Shown here piece by piece: positions 7,509 through 17,856 of a stretch of DNA of 64,000 nt. Source of the stretch: Cognataquiflexum rubidum. Its GTDB lineage: Bacteria; Bacteroidota; Bacteroidia; Cytophagales; Cyclobacteriaceae. The stretch lies in assembly GCF_022538115.1 (NCBI RefSeq), contig NZ_JAKZAL010000022.1:1-64000 (forward strand). The letters run 5' to 3'. Below the pieces are notes generated by a model, which was not told the DNA's origin, ran no database searches, and saw only the letters and a program-made list of their open reading frames with translations. Every line of letters starts with the position of its first letter. Within the stretch, counting starts at the first letter, position 1. Position numbers and translations under genes: made by a program.

Positions 7509-10500
7509 ATGAATAACGGACTTTATCATGAGGAATTTGAACATGATTCCTGCGGTATTGGAGCTGTAGTGAATGTCAAAGGCGTCAAAAGCCATGAGAC
7601 AATCAGCGATGCGCTCTTTATGCTTAGCAACATGGAACATAGAGGCGGCCGGGGTAGTGATCCAAAGACCGGCGATGGCGCAGGTATCTTGATACAGATC
7701 CCCCATTCCTTTCTCAGAGAGGTAACAGCTAGAGCAGGTTTTCAATTGCCGGAACAGGGAAGCTATGGCGTGGGAATGACTTTTTTTCCTAAAAACAGGC
7801 AGCTCTACAAAAAATCAAAAGAACAGCTTAACCAAATCATTGATGAATTGGGCTTCAATCTTATCGGATACAGAAATGTACCTGTAGATGAAACTGTTCC
7901 CGGATCCGGTGCTTTGGATGTGATGCCCAATATTGAGATGGTCTTTGTCACCCACAAAAACGGACTAAGTGGCCTAGAGCTGGAGCGTAAGCTGTATGTT
8001 TTGAGAAATTATTCCTCCAAAACCATCAACCTGGCGATTCCCGGAGTCAATTCGGCCTTTTACTTTGCAAGTTTTTCTGCATTTACATTGATTTATAAAG
8101 GTCAGCTGAGAACCGATCAGGTCCTTCCTTTTTACAAAGACCTTCAAAATAAAAATATCACGTCCGGTTTGGCCATCGTCCATTCCAGGTTTTCGACCAA
8201 TACTTTCCCAAACTGGCGATTGGCACAGCCATTCCGATACCTTTCTCATAACGGTGAAATCAATACCATCCGCGGTAACCTCAATAAAATGAAGTCCAAG
8301 GAGACATTGATGCGTTCGGTTTTCTTCACCGATGACGAGCTTTCAAAGCTGATGCCGATCACCAACAAGAAAAATTCGGATAGCGCCAATCTCGATGCGA
8401 TGGTGGAGTTGCTGACATTAAGTGGCCGAACCCTTCCCCATGTGATGATGATGATGGTTCCAGAAGCTTGGCAGGACAATCAAATGATGGACAAAGACCG
8501 CAAGGCATTCTATAAATTTCATGCTTCTTTAATGGAACCTTGGGACGGTCCTGCAGCGCTATTGTTTACAGATGGTAAATCCCTCGGGGCGACCTTGGAC
8601 AGAAATGGTCTGCGGCCTCTCCGGTATTTCATTACCACGGATGACAGGTTGATTCTATCTTCTGAGGCAGGTGCTCTGCCCATCCGGGAAGCAACCATCA
8701 AAGAAAAAGGACGAATCAGCCCCGGAAGAATGCTTTGGGCAGATCTGGAAAAAGGTAAAATTTCCTTCGATGATGAAATCAAATCCTCCGTCTGCGACAA
8801 TAAACCATACGAAACTTGGGTAAGAGAGGAACGTCTCAAGCTCAGGATGATGCCAGATCCGGAAAAATTAGAGCATCCTTACACTACAGAAGAAATCAAA
8901 AAACGCCAAACTATATTCGGGTATACTTCTGAGGAATTGAAAGTAATCCTTTCCCCAATGGGTGAAGCGGGATATGAAGCTGTCGGTTCAATGGGAGCAG
9001 ATACTCCATTGGCTGTTCTTTCAAAACAAAGCCAACATATATCCAATTACTTCAAGCAACTGTTTGCCCAGGTCAGTAACCCGCCGATTGATCCGATCAG
9101 AGAAAGATTGGTCATGTCATTGTTTACAAGAATCGGGGAAAGCCACAATATCCTGGCCGAAAGTCCACGTCACACAAGGCAAATCCACATTTCCCAACCT
9201 GTCTTACTCAACGAAGACCTGGAAAAGATCAAACATCTAGAAGATCAGGGATACAGGACGGTGACATTATATGCTCATTTTGAAACTGACCATCAGCCGG
9301 GCAGGCTATTGGAGGCTTTGAACCATCTGTGCAAAGAAGCAGAAGGTGCTATCTATGCCGGTAAAAATATCATCATTATTTCTGATCGCAACAGTACTGA
9401 TTCTAAAGCTCCGATCCCAACATTGTTAGCTATCGGCGCAGTACACCATCATTTGGTTAAAAAGAAGCTCAGAACCCGTGCAGGTTTGGTAGTGGAAGCC
9501 GGAGACATCCGGGAAACACATCATTTTGCGACAGTGATCGGATATGGCGCATCGGCCATCAATCCTTATCTGGCATTGGAATCCCTCATTCACCTGAATG
9601 AAAAAGGGGCGTTTGCAAAAGACATTCCCCAAAATCAGCTTTTCTATAATTTCCAGAAGGCGGTAGGCAGCGGGCTGTTGAAAGTCCTTTCCAAAATGGG
9701 AATCAGTACTTTACAGTCATATCAGGGTTCCCAGATCTTTGAAGCCATCGGTCTTGGACCTGAAGTTATTGACAGGTGCTTTAAAGGGACTGTCAGCAGG
9801 ATTTCGGGGATTTCATTTGATGAATTGGCCGAAGAGGTGCTTATCCGTCACCATGCTGCCTATGAAACCGAAAGCCCGATTTTGGAAACCGGGGGAGTGT
9901 ATCAGTGGAAAAGACGTGGTGAAAAACACATGTTCAATCCTGAAACGATCCACCTGTTACAGAAATCCACCAAGCTCAATGATTATGGGATGTACAAGAA
10001 GTTTGCCCAGAAAATCAACGACCAAACAAAAGATGCTTTGACGCTTAGGGGATTGTTCGAATTCAAGAAAAGAATCTCTATACCGATAGATGAGGTAGAA
10101 CCTGTTGAATCCATCCTGAAGCGTTTTGCCACGGGTGCAATGTCATTTGGGTCTATTTCACATGAAGCCCATTCTACTTTGGCTATTGCCATGAATAGGA
10201 TCGGTGCCAAAAGCAACAGCGGAGAAGGGGGAGAAGATGAAATCCGATTCGAGAAAAAAGAAAACGGTGATTGGGAAAGGTCTGCCATCAAGCAGGTCGC
10301 ATCCGGAAGATTTGGAGTCACAAGTAATTACCTGACTAATGCCGCCGAGCTTCAGATCAAAATGGCCCAAGGTGCAAAACCGGGAGAAGGCGGTCAGCTG
10401 CCCGGACATAAAGTTGATGAATGGATCGGAAGGGTAAGGCACTCGACTCCTGGAGTGGGGTTGATTTCCCCACCTCCGCACCACGATATTTATTCCATCG

Positions 10501-11999
10501 AGGATTTGGCTCAGCTGATCTTTGACTTAAAAAATGCAAACAGAAAAGCGCGGATCAATGTCAAGCTGGTATCACAGGCAGGTGTCGGAACGGTAGCTGC
10601 AGGCGTCGCCAAAGCTATGTCAGATGTGATTCTGATTTCAGGCGCAGATGGAGGCACAGGAGCATCGCCTTTGAGTTCGATCAGACACGCCGGATTGCCT
10701 TGGGAACTTGGATTGTCTGAGGCGCATCAGACATTAGTCAAAAATAACTTACGTAGCCGTGTGGTATTACAGACCGACGGACAACTGAGAACAGGAAGGG
10801 ATATTGCTATAGCCACTTTGCTTGGTGCTGAGGAATGGGGAATCTCAACAGGAGCATTGGTAGTGGAAGGCTGCATCATGATGCGTAAATGCCATCTGAA
10901 CACCTGCCCTGTGGGTGTTGCAACCCAGGATCCTGAACTGAGAAAACTCTTTACCGGAGATCCTGACCATGTGGTCAATTACTTTATGTTTTTGGCGCAG
11001 GACCTCAGAGAAATCATGGCTTCACTCGGATTCAGCACCATATCCGAAATGGTCGGACAAAGTGACGTGCTGAAAGCCACAGGGCATATGAATCATTGGA
11101 AATGGGACAAAATAGATTTGAGTCCGATCTTCCACAAAGTGGAAGTTCCTGACCATGTCGGTATCCACAAGCAGATTGATCAGGAATTTGATCTGAAAAA
11201 TGTCTTAGACAGACAATTGATCCAAGCTGCTATTCCAGCTTTGGAACAAGCAAGCCCTGTAATCGGTACATTCAAAATCAACAATACAGACAGGACTGTC
11301 GGTGCGATGCTGTCTAACGAGATATCCAAAATTTATGGAAGTCCGGGTTTGCCTGAAGATACGATTCATTTCAATTTCTCAGGATCAGCAGGACAGACAT
11401 TCGGAGGTTTTCTGACAAAAGGAGTGACTTTTGAGCTCGAAGGAGAATCCAATGATTACTTCGGAAAAGGGCTTTCTGGAGGAAAACTGATTGTGTATCC
11501 TAGCCGTAATGCCAACTTCCTTGCCCACGAAAACATCATTATTGGCAACGTGGCATTTTACGGTGCTACCTCTGGAGAAGCTTATATCAATGGAAAAGGA
11601 GGAGAAAGATTCTGTGTGAGAAATTCCGGAGTGGCTGCTGTCATAGAAGGTATCGGCGACCATGGCTGTGAATACATGACCGGAGGACTTGTGATCAACC
11701 TCGGTGAGATCGGCAGGAACTTTGGCGCAGGTATGAGTGGGGGTATCGCCTACATCCTAAAGGATTATATCCACCTGATCAATCAGGAAATGGTGGATCT
11801 CGATCCATTGAACGAGGATGATTATGTAACCATCAAAGAACAACTCAACAAACACGTTTCATTTACCAATAGCCAATTGGCAATCGAATATCTCGACAAT
11901 TGGGATGAATACAGGGAACGTTTCCTAAAAGTGATTCCAAGGGATTACAAAGAAGTTTTGAGAAAGAAAGCATTGGAAAAATCAACAACATTGGTGTAA
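7509..11999 (+). CDS. gltB: Glutamate synthase, large subunit
   Basis: 1496 residues. It converts 2-oxoglutarate and glutamine to two glutamates with electrons from the GltD subunit. The N-terminal Ntn amidotransferase starts at Cys15 (HDSCGIGAVV), exposed after removal of a 14-residue propeptide. The central linker domain, the FMN-binding TIM barrel (with GEGGEDE and HHDIYSIEDLAQLI), the 3Fe-4S site C1122-x5-C1128-x4-C1133 (GCIMMRKCHLNTCPVG) and the C-terminal beta-helix with repeated GxxxGG turns (about 1270-1430) are all present. Full family length. One base separates its stop from gltD, so the subunits are translated together. Confidence 0.97.
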   Translation: MNNGLYHEEFEHDSCGIGAVVNVKGVKSHETISDALFMLSNMEHRGGRGSDPKTGDGAGILIQIPHSFLREVTARAGFQLPEQGSYGVGMTFFPKNRQLYKKSKEQLNQIIDELGFNLIGYRNVPVDETVPGSGALDVMPNIEMVFVTHKNGLSGLELERKLYVLRNYSSKTINLAIPGVNSAFYFASFSAFTLIYKGQLRTDQVLPFYKDLQNKNITSGLAIVHSRFSTNTFPNWRLAQPFRYLSHNGEINTIRGNLNKMKSKETLMRSVFFTDDELSKLMPITNKKNSDSANLDAMVELLTLSGRTLPHVMMMMVPEAWQDNQMMDKDRKAFYKFHASLMEPWDGPAALLFTDGKSLGATLDRNGLRPLRYFITTDDRLILSSEAGALPIREATIKEKGRISPGRMLWADLEKGKISFDDEIKSSVCDNKPYETWVREERLKLRMMPDPEKLEHPYTTEEIKKRQTIFGYTSEELKVILSPMGEAGYEAVGSMGADTPLAVLSKQSQHISNYFKQLFAQVSNPPIDPIRERLVMSLFTRIGESHNILAESPRHTRQIHISQPVLLNEDLEKIKHLEDQGYRTVTLYAHFETDHQPGRLLEALNHLCKEAEGAIYAGKNIIIISDRNSTDSKAPIPTLLAIGAVHHHLVKKKLRTRAGLVVEAGDIRETHHFATVIGYGASAINPYLALESLIHLNEKGAFAKDIPQNQLFYNFQKAVGSGLLKVLSKMGISTLQSYQGSQIFEAIGLGPEVIDRCFKGTVSRISGISFDELAEEVLIRHHAAYETESPILETGGVYQWKRRGEKHMFNPETIHLLQKSTKLNDYGMYKKFAQKINDQTKDALTLRGLFEFKKRISIPIDEVEPVESILKRFATGAMSFGSISHEAHSTLAIAMNRIGAKSNSGEGGEDEIRFEKKENGDWERSAIKQVASGRFGVTSNYLTNAAELQIKMAQGAKPGEGGQLPGHKVDEWIGRVRHSTPGVGLISPPPHHDIYSIEDLAQLIFDLKNANRKARINVKLVSQAGVGTVAAGVAKAMSDVILISGADGGTGASPLSSIRHAGLPWELGLSEAHQTLVKNNLRSRVVLQTDGQLRTGRDIAIATLLGAEEWGISTGALVVEGCIMMRKCHLNTCPVGVATQDPELRKLFTGDPDHVVNYFMFLAQDLREIMASLGFSTISEMVGQSDVLKATGHMNHWKWDKIDLSPIFHKVEVPDHVGIHKQIDQEFDLKNVLDRQLIQAAIPALEQASPVIGTFKINNTDRTVGAMLSNEISKIYGSPGLPEDTIHFNFSGSAGQTFGGFLTKGVTFELEGESNDYFGKGLSGGKLIVYPSRNANFLAHENIIIGNVAFYGATSGEAYINGKGGERFCVRNSGVAAVIEGIGDHGCEYMTGGLVINLGEIGRNFGAGMSGGIAYILKDYIHLINQEMVDLDPLNEDDYVTIKEQLNKHVSFTNSQLAIEYLDNWDEYRERFLKVIPRDYKEVLRKKALEKSTTLV

Positions 12000-12000
12000 G

Positions 12001-13473
12001 ATGGGAGCTAAAGAGGGATTTATTTTATTTAAAAGAGAGCTTCCGGAATCCAGAAACCCGGAAGAAAGGATACACGATTATAAGGAAATCTATAAGCCGT
12101 TTGACGGAGAAAAACTCAACCATCAGGCCGCAAGGTGCATGGATTGTGGTGTTCCGTTTTGTCATCAGGGATGCCCGTTGGGAAATATCATACCTGATTT
12201 CAATGACGCGGTATACAGGAATGAATGGGAAGAAGCCTTCCAGATTTTGAGAAGTACAAACAACTTTCCGGAATTTACAGGAAGAATATGTCCTGCACCC
12301 TGTGAGGGTTCTTGTGTACTTGGTATCAACAAAGATCCGGTGGCCATTGAACTCATCGAAAAAAACATTGCGGAAAAAGCTTATGAGCTTGGCTTTGTCA
12401 AGCCAAAGATGCCAACAGTTAAAACAGGTTTTAAAGTAGCTGTGATCGGTTCGGGCCCTGCAGGATTGGCAGCCGCCGACCAACTCAATCAGGCCGGACA
12501 TGAAGTCACTCTTTTTGAAAAAGACAAAAAAGTCGGTGGATTGCTACGGTATGGGATTCCTGATTTCAAACTCGAGAAATGGGTCATTGACCGCAGGGTA
12601 GAAATAATGGAAAAAGAAGGGGTGATTTTCAGTACAGGTACTGAAGTCGGTTTCAATATCAAAGCCGAAAATATCCTGCGGAATTTTGACGCAGTTGTAC
12701 TTTCCACAGGGGCACAGCAGCCAAGGGAACTTAAAATAAAAGGATCCAACCTAAAGGGAGTCCATTTTGCGATGGAATTTCTCGGGAAACAAAATCAGGT
12801 CATCGCAGGAGAAATTCCCTCAAATCCGATTTCGGCGGAAGGAAAACATGTCCTTGTCATCGGTGGCGGTGACACCGGAAGTGACTGTATCGGCACCTCC
12901 AACAGGCATGGTGCTGCGAGCATCACCCAATTGGAATTGCTGCCCAAACCTCCCAAGCAAAGAACAGTACTGAATCCTTGGCCGGAATGGCCGATGACTT
13001 TGAAGACCTCAAGTTCTCACGAAGAAGGTGCGGATCGGGTATTCTCTGTATTGACAAAGGAATTTGTCGGAAATGACAAAGGGGAAGTCACAGGGTTGGT
13101 ATTGGTAGATCTGGAATGGAAAGAACAAAACGGCAGAATGCAGTTTGTAGAAGTTCCGGGAACAACGAGGACAGTCCCTTGCGACCTAGCCTTCATCGCT
13201 ATCGGGTATGGAGGTCCGGCACAGAATGGCTTGCTTGAGGCATTTGGAGTACAGACCATGGACAATACACTTCCAATATCAAAAGAATACCAAAGCACAA
13301 ATAAGAAAGTATTCCTTGCCGGTGATATGCGAAGAGGTCAATCTCTGGTCGTATGGGCCATATCCGAAGGAAGGGAAGCGGCAGTCAAAGTCGATGGATT
13401 CCTTCAGGGCAACTCTGTATTACCAAGAAAAGATGAAGGATATTATGAAGTGGAGCAACAAATCCATAATTGA
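12001..13473 (+). CDS. gltD: Glutamate synthase, small subunit
   Basis: 490 residues. It takes electrons from NAD(P)H through FAD and two 4Fe-4S clusters to GltB. N-terminal cysteines C46, C49, C54, C58 and C97, C101, C105 bind the clusters (AARCMDCGVPFCHQGCPLGN and ICPAPCEGSC). The FAD site is VIGSGPAGLAAAD (148-160), and the second nucleotide site is VIGGGDTGSDC (about 287). The C-terminus has FLAGDMRRGQSLVVWAI, the FAD-contacting end motif. It begins one base after gltB ends and is followed by a strong terminator, making a two-gene operon. Confidence 0.97.
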   Translation: MGAKEGFILFKRELPESRNPEERIHDYKEIYKPFDGEKLNHQAARCMDCGVPFCHQGCPLGNIIPDFNDAVYRNEWEEAFQILRSTNNFPEFTGRICPAPCEGSCVLGINKDPVAIELIEKNIAEKAYELGFVKPKMPTVKTGFKVAVIGSGPAGLAAADQLNQAGHEVTLFEKDKKVGGLLRYGIPDFKLEKWVIDRRVEIMEKEGVIFSTGTEVGFNIKAENILRNFDAVVLSTGAQQPRELKIKGSNLKGVHFAMEFLGKQNQVIAGEIPSNPISAEGKHVLVIGGGDTGSDCIGTSNRHGAASITQLELLPKPPKQRTVLNPWPEWPMTLKTSSSHEEGADRVFSVLTKEFVGNDKGEVTGLVLVDLEWKEQNGRMQFVEVPGTTRTVPCDLAFIAIGYGGPAQNGLLEAFGVQTMDNTLPISKEYQSTNKKVFLAGDMRRGQSLVVWAISEGREAAVKVDGFLQGNSVLPRKDEGYYEVEQQIHN

Positions 13474-13561
13474 ATCCAATGAAGCAATAAGCCTAGAATA
13501 AGAGTAAGCGTGATAATAAGTTTAGTTTGTGATTGTTATGATTTTTTAGCAATCTAATCAG

Positions 13562-13593
13562 AAAGAGCAGGTCGGTGGCCTGCTCTTTTTGGT
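13562..13593 (+). terminator. Terminator of the gltBD operon
   Basis: Perfect 10-bp stem AAAGAGCAGG (13562-13571) / CCTGCTCTTT (13579-13588), 7-base loop, then a T-tract. It lies 90 bases after the gltD stop. Confidence 0.85.
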
Positions 13594-13738
13594 TTGTTAC
13601 ATTTGAAAATTTTGATAAAAACCCAATGAATCCATCTTGCAAAACATTCTGTATGAACATTTTCAAAAAAATGAACATCAATCAGGACATCCTTTTAATT
13701 GATTACGTCCTTACCAAAAACCATAACTTGTAGAACCT

Positions 13739-14221
13739 ATGAAATTATCATCTTCACTTGCTATAGCTACTATCCTCTGCATTACGCTTTCCTGTAGTAT
13801 TGATGACAACGATTTCAATCAGGAAAATCTTCATGGAACATGGGAACTGAGTTCCTATTGGGAGGAATCAGAACTCTTCTTAGTTCAGGCATATGAATTC
13901 AATGAAGACGGCACATTTGAACTTAGGGTGACCGCACGACAACAGGATTCCAACATTGATTTTGGATATAATTCTCTCACTAGCGGAACGTATTCATTGG
14001 CAGGGAATACCCTATCTCTTCAAGAAAAAGAGTTTTTAACAATTCCTGAAGGAAGTACGGTTTGGTATACTGGAATGGATAAACTTGTCGGAGGAGACTG
14101 GAACAGGGAAACAGAAATAACAATATCTCTAAAAGAAAGAAAGTCTCAATTGGTGTTGGATTTTGGCCCATGCCCACCCAACGCACTGTGCACAGGTCCA
14201 ATCACCTTCTTCCGGAGATAG
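13739..14221 (+). CDS. Lipocalin-like lipoprotein
   Basis: 160 residues. A lipoprotein signal ends in ITLSC (Cys19). The mature part has the pattern GTWELSSY ... YEFNEDGTFEL ... SGTYSLAGNTLSL, that is a G-x-W strand, a strand with NEDGTF, and a GTY turn, which is the layout of the Bacteroidota lipocalin-like domains (DUF4923/DUF5004 type). Such proteins are single beta-barrels anchored in the outer or inner membrane; ligands are unknown. The gene at 46061 has a similar plan. It is flanked by terminators on both sides and is monocistronic. Confidence 0.75.
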   Translation: MKLSSSLAIATILCITLSCSIDDNDFNQENLHGTWELSSYWEESELFLVQAYEFNEDGTFELRVTARQQDSNIDFGYNSLTSGTYSLAGNTLSLQEKEFLTIPEGSTVWYTGMDKLVGGDWNRETEITISLKERKSQLVLDFGPCPPNALCTGPITFFRR

Positions 14222-14240
14222 AAATTAAGAAGTTCATAAA

Positions 14241-14268
14241 AAAAAAGCAGGCCAATAGCCTGCTTTTT
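14241..14268. terminator. Bidirectional terminator between converging genes
   Basis: Stem AGCAGGC (14246-14252) / GCCTGCT (14258-14264) with A-run before and T-run after, extendable through the A/T tracts to 11 bp. It serves both the lipoprotein gene on the left and the minus-strand gene on the right. Confidence 0.8.
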
Positions 14269-14296
14269 CGTTACAAATAAACCCAATCAATCTGTT

Positions 14297-14758
14297 TTAA
14301 ATATTGCTTCCGGAACTGCCTTTTCCTCCTGATGAACCTCTGCCTCCTCGGTGACCTCTTCCGCTTCCACTACGTTCCTGGATTTCCTTTCGGTTTTCTT
14401 TTTTGACTTCCTCCCATTTGGTTTTTTGATCAGGAGTCAGAACCGCCTCAATCTGTTCGTTTTGAACTTGGTTCTGGGCCTGCATTTCTGTTCTTTTGGC
14501 CTTTCTATCTTCTTCCAAGGCTGCTCTTTGGGCCTCTCTTTTTTGGGCATTCTCTAAGTTGATCTTGTAGATCTTTTGTTTTTGATCCTCAGAAAGACCC
14601 AATTCTTCGGTCATCCTGGTCGTCATTTTATCCGCTCTTTGTTCGGCGGTCAGTGATTCTTTCTGTTGACCTCCTTTTGAACCTCCTTGGCCTCTTTGCG
14701 CAAATGCACCTGCAAATGTCATGGTAAATAATGCGGCAATCATCAATAGCTTTTTCAT
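14297..14758 (-). CDS. Periplasmic Spy/CpxP-like (LTxxQ) protein
   Basis: 153 residues. A signal peptide (MKKLLMIAALFTMTFAGAFA) is followed by a charged alpha-helical body with two LTxxQ-type motifs: SLTAEQRADKM near residue 35 and AVLTPDQKTKWEEVKKE near 108. The C-terminal 25 residues are Gly/Ser/Arg-rich. The Spy/CpxP family are periplasmic chaperones or metal/stress sensors; this kind of protein is common in Bacteroidota as DUF4890-like members. The exact role here is unknown. It is monocistronic and ends at the shared terminator. Confidence 0.8.
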   Translation of the reverse strand: MKKLLMIAALFTMTFAGAFAQRGQGGSKGGQQKESLTAEQRADKMTTRMTEELGLSEDQKQKIYKINLENAQKREAQRAALEEDRKAKRTEMQAQNQVQNEQIEAVLTPDQKTKWEEVKKENRKEIQERSGSGRGHRGGRGSSGGKGSSGSNI

Positions 14759-14928
14759 GTCTTTATTTTGTTTTTAGAAATTTTTTGAAAGGATAGCTTT
14801 AGAAATTTTGATTTCCCGGACAAATCATTGGAATCTATAAGCTGTGAATTTGAAGATTAGACTTAGGCCGTGACAGATGGTTTAATCCCAATTTTGGAAA
14901 TTACTGTTAACAAATCTTAAATTGGGAA

Positions 14929-15369
14929 ATGGACAGTTTCTATTATTTCGGATATGCGAGCAACTTGGATACAACTACCTTAGAAGGAAGGCTCCAAACA
15001 AAACCTCTAAAAATCGGTATCGGTATATTGCCTCATTATGGATTTCGGTTCAACCATCCCAATCAGGATGGTTCTGCAAGGGCCAACATTGTACCAAGTG
15101 AAAATGAATCGGTGTATGGGCTTGTCTTCGAAATTAAAAAAGAAGACATGGTTTATTTCCTGACTTCTGAGCCGGGATATGATTTGGTGGAAAAAGAAAT
15201 ATTTACAAAAAAGGGAAGGCTCAATGCTTTGGTTTTTATCTCCACCGAAACGAGGGAAGGCCTTTTTCCAAAAGAAGAATATTGGAAAGTGATTTTGAAA
15301 GGGGGCAAAGAATCAGGAATTCCTGAAACCTATCTTGCACAGGTCATCAACAGGGTGGGGAAAATATGA
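14929..15369 (+). CDS. Gamma-glutamylcyclotransferase-fold protein
   Basis: 146 residues. The N-terminus YYFGYASNLD corresponds to the YGSN substrate-loop signature of the GGCT/AIG2 fold, followed by the FRFNHP strand, a YGLVFEI strand in the position of the usual V-x-G-x-x-Y/W-x-hydrophobic pattern, and DMVYFLTSEPGYDLVEKEI, where the Glu of the catalytic region is expected. Family members release 5-oxoproline from gamma-glutamyl compounds or process gamma-glutamylamines. The substrate is not known here. No operon partner. Confidence 0.75.
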   Translation: MDSFYYFGYASNLDTTTLEGRLQTKPLKIGIGILPHYGFRFNHPNQDGSARANIVPSENESVYGLVFEIKKEDMVYFLTSEPGYDLVEKEIFTKKGRLNALVFISTETREGLFPKEEYWKVILKGGKESGIPETYLAQVINRVGKI

Positions 15370-15416
15370 TTTTCCGGAAATGTCAGTTCCCGGAAAATCT
15401 TTCTGATACCATTTAC

Positions 15417-16328
15417 TTATTTTTTACATCCGGTGGCCTCACTTGCATAATACCGCTCTTCGCCTACAAATAGCGCTTCCTCTTTCAAAGTCAGCGGGAT
15501 GGCCAATGGGCTCAATCCTTTTTTGTTGAAAGTCAAATTCAAGGTTGCCTCCGGACCATCTCCCATTACGGTCCAAGTGCCGGACATCCTGTTTTTGTAT
15601 TCAGGATTGACGTTTCTCATTATTCCCCTCTTTTTGACATTGGCAGAAAAAGTCCCGTTCTCACAGAGATTGATTTGTGTTTGACGGGCGCCTCCCGCTA
15701 CTTGGTCATAGGTGATCATCAGCTTGTTGGAAAGGAATTCTTTCCAATCAAAATTCTCATAGGGAGATTCAAATGATGGGACAGCAAATGTTCCTTTCTC
15801 TAAAAATTCAAGAGCAGCACCTGAAACAGCTTCATAGGATTCCTCTGTCCCTACCGCCAAGATCGTGATACAGGTTCCCTGATTGCCACATTTGGTTGCA
15901 GCAAAAGCCCTGGATTTTCTTTGTACATAATCCCCATCCGCCACGACTTCGGATTGAAGAAGTTGTCCTGAAATTTTCGGGTCTATTGCTTTCAATTTCA
16001 ATGATTCTGTGACATCGACGCCCTGCTTCCAAAGTTCCGAAAGTTGCTGAAGGTCTGTCGTAGCCCTTCCAAAGACATAAATCTCGCCGAAGGAGCCATT
16101 TGAGGAAGTCAATAAAAAAACCTCACTTTCTCGGGGCAAAGTTCCTATCCAACCAACCGGAACCTGAGAAGAAAAACCAAAGCTCGGTGCATACAGCGTA
16201 TCCAGGGAATTATACATCCTTCCGGGCTGAATTCTCATTTTGGCAGATTGTCCCCATGCAGGATTGAAAACAAAAGCCGCAATCAGGATTATAATAAGGG
16301 AAATGGCATTTCTCATAAAGTTTGGCAT
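15417..16328 (-). CDS. Secreted protein of unknown function
   Basis: 303 residues. An N-terminal signal peptide (hydrophobic about 6-25, cleavage near AWGQ) is followed by a mixed alpha/beta body and no membrane segments. The C-terminal third (about 190-300) repeats the lipocalin-like layout NLCENGTFSANVKKRG ... SGTWTVMGDG ... LNLTFNKKG, suggesting a small beta-barrel or sandwich. An internal ATG at residue 5 is an equally good start. Two cysteines near the middle (CGNQGTC) could pair. No family recognised; the 19653 gene has the same kind of signal and length but no clear sequence match. Confidence 0.7.
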   Translation of the reverse strand: MPNFMRNAISLIIILIAAFVFNPAWGQSAKMRIQPGRMYNSLDTLYAPSFGFSSQVPVGWIGTLPRESEVFLLTSSNGSFGEIYVFGRATTDLQQLSELWKQGVDVTESLKLKAIDPKISGQLLQSEVVADGDYVQRKSRAFAATKCGNQGTCITILAVGTEESYEAVSGAALEFLEKGTFAVPSFESPYENFDWKEFLSNKLMITYDQVAGGARQTQINLCENGTFSANVKKRGIMRNVNPEYKNRMSGTWTVMGDGPEATLNLTFNKKGLSPLAIPLTLKEEALFVGEERYYASEATGCKK

Positions 16329-16512
16329 ATTGATTACTGAATATAATTATTTATATGTACGCTATGATATCAGTGAATTGGAAATCCAAAATAATTCAAG
16401 GCAAGACTCAGAAATGTTCGTTACATCGGTCTTCCGACTTCGGTCTTCTTACCCAATTGTTGTAGAAAGTTGAGTTATTCGCAGAGAAGCGTACATAAAC
16501 AGTAACTATTTA

Positions 16513-17856
16513 TCAATCCTCATAATCTTTCTCCTCCAGCATCCACTGCCTTTTGAAATCCTTGACATATCTCGGCCGGATCAAAAGCCGTAGGCTTGGG
16601 TCAAATGAAAGATACTTCCATGACCAGGTCAGGAAAACCATGAGTTTGTTTTTCACTCCCAAAATGGCCATCAAATGGACGAAAAGCCAAACAAGCCAGG
16701 CGAAGGAGCCATGAAAACTTACGAAGGGAAGGTCTACCACAGCCATTTTCTTTCCTATGGTCGCCATAGATCCAAGGTCTTTGTACCTAAAAGGTTTCCA
16801 GGGCTTTTGCTTCAAATCATTCTTCAGGTTTTTGGAAAGGTTAGCCGCTTGTTGGATAGCTACCTGAGCCACTTGCGGATGGCCGTTAGGAAAAGCCTCA
16901 TCCTTTTGGACACATTGGTCACCCACCACATAGATGGACTCCTCCCGGACTAGTTTATTGAATTCATCAACCAATAATCTCCCATTTGGCGCCTTTTGGT
17001 CATCTTCCACACCAATGAGTGAATTGGCCTTGATCCCGGCAGCCCAAAGCAAGGTCAGGGTTTTGATAGATTCCTGCCCTTTCAATTTGACAATAAATCC
17101 ATCGTAATCTTCCACCATCGTGTTGAGCAAAACTTCGACTCCCAATTCCTTGACATACTCCAAGGCTTTTTCACGGGATTTTGGTAACAGCCCGTTCAAC
17201 AGCGAACCGCTTGCCTCGATCAATATCACCCGCATATTTTGAAAGCTGAGCTGAGGATAATCTTTGGGAAGAACTTTGTTTCTCAATTCGGCAATAGATC
17301 CTGCAAGTTCCACACCGGTGGCTCCCCCACCTACAATCACTACATTCATGATGGGTTTGCGTTCCTCCACATCAGCGATATTGACAGCTCGCTCATAATT
17401 GGAAATGATCTTATTCCGGATATACAACGCCTCAGAAGTTGATTTCATCGGTGCACAGAATTTTTGGATGTTTTGGTTCCCGAAATAATTGGTAGTGGCT
17501 CCTTGAGACAAAATCAGGATATCATAGGCAATTGTACCCAGGTTGGTTTGGATAATTTTATTTGTTTTATCAATTTCTTTGACGACGGCCATTCTAAAAA
17601 TCACGTTGTCTATTTTGTGAAATATCCTCCTCAACGGAAAAGAAACGGCACTTGGTGAAAGGGCCGCTGTGGCCACCTGGTAGAGCAAAGGCTGGAATTG
17701 GTGGTAATTGTTTTTGTCCATCAAAACCACCTGATAATCTGTGTGAGCAAGATTCTGGGCAATTTTCAACCCGGCAAATCCCGCACCGACAATGACGATT
17801 CTCTTGTATTTTGGAATTGGGATATTGGGAATGGGGAGGTTTTCTGAAGTGGTCAT
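16513..17856 (-). CDS. ndh: Type II NADH dehydrogenase (NDH-2)
   Basis: 447 residues. It oxidises NADH and reduces quinone at the inner face of the membrane without pumping protons. The FAD Rossmann motif is IVIVGAGFAGL (20-30), the NADH site is VIVGGGATGVELAG (about 173-186), and the FAD end motif is IYVVGDQCVQ (about 308). The quinone-site region QVAIQQAANLSKNL follows. A C-terminal hydrophobic stretch (SFAWLVWLFVHLMAILG) and basic tail fit membrane attachment. Full family length. It is divergent from yebC. Confidence 0.93.
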   Translation of the reverse strand: MTTSENLPIPNIPIPKYKRIVIVGAGFAGLKIAQNLAHTDYQVVLMDKNNYHQFQPLLYQVATAALSPSAVSFPLRRIFHKIDNVIFRMAVVKEIDKTNKIIQTNLGTIAYDILILSQGATTNYFGNQNIQKFCAPMKSTSEALYIRNKIISNYERAVNIADVEERKPIMNVVIVGGGATGVELAGSIAELRNKVLPKDYPQLSFQNMRVILIEASGSLLNGLLPKSREKALEYVKELGVEVLLNTMVEDYDGFIVKLKGQESIKTLTLLWAAGIKANSLIGVEDDQKAPNGRLLVDEFNKLVREESIYVVGDQCVQKDEAFPNGHPQVAQVAIQQAANLSKNLKNDLKQKPWKPFRYKDLGSMATIGKKMAVVDLPFVSFHGSFAWLVWLFVHLMAILGVKNKLMVFLTWSWKYLSFDPSLRLLIRPRYVKDFKRQWMLEEKDYED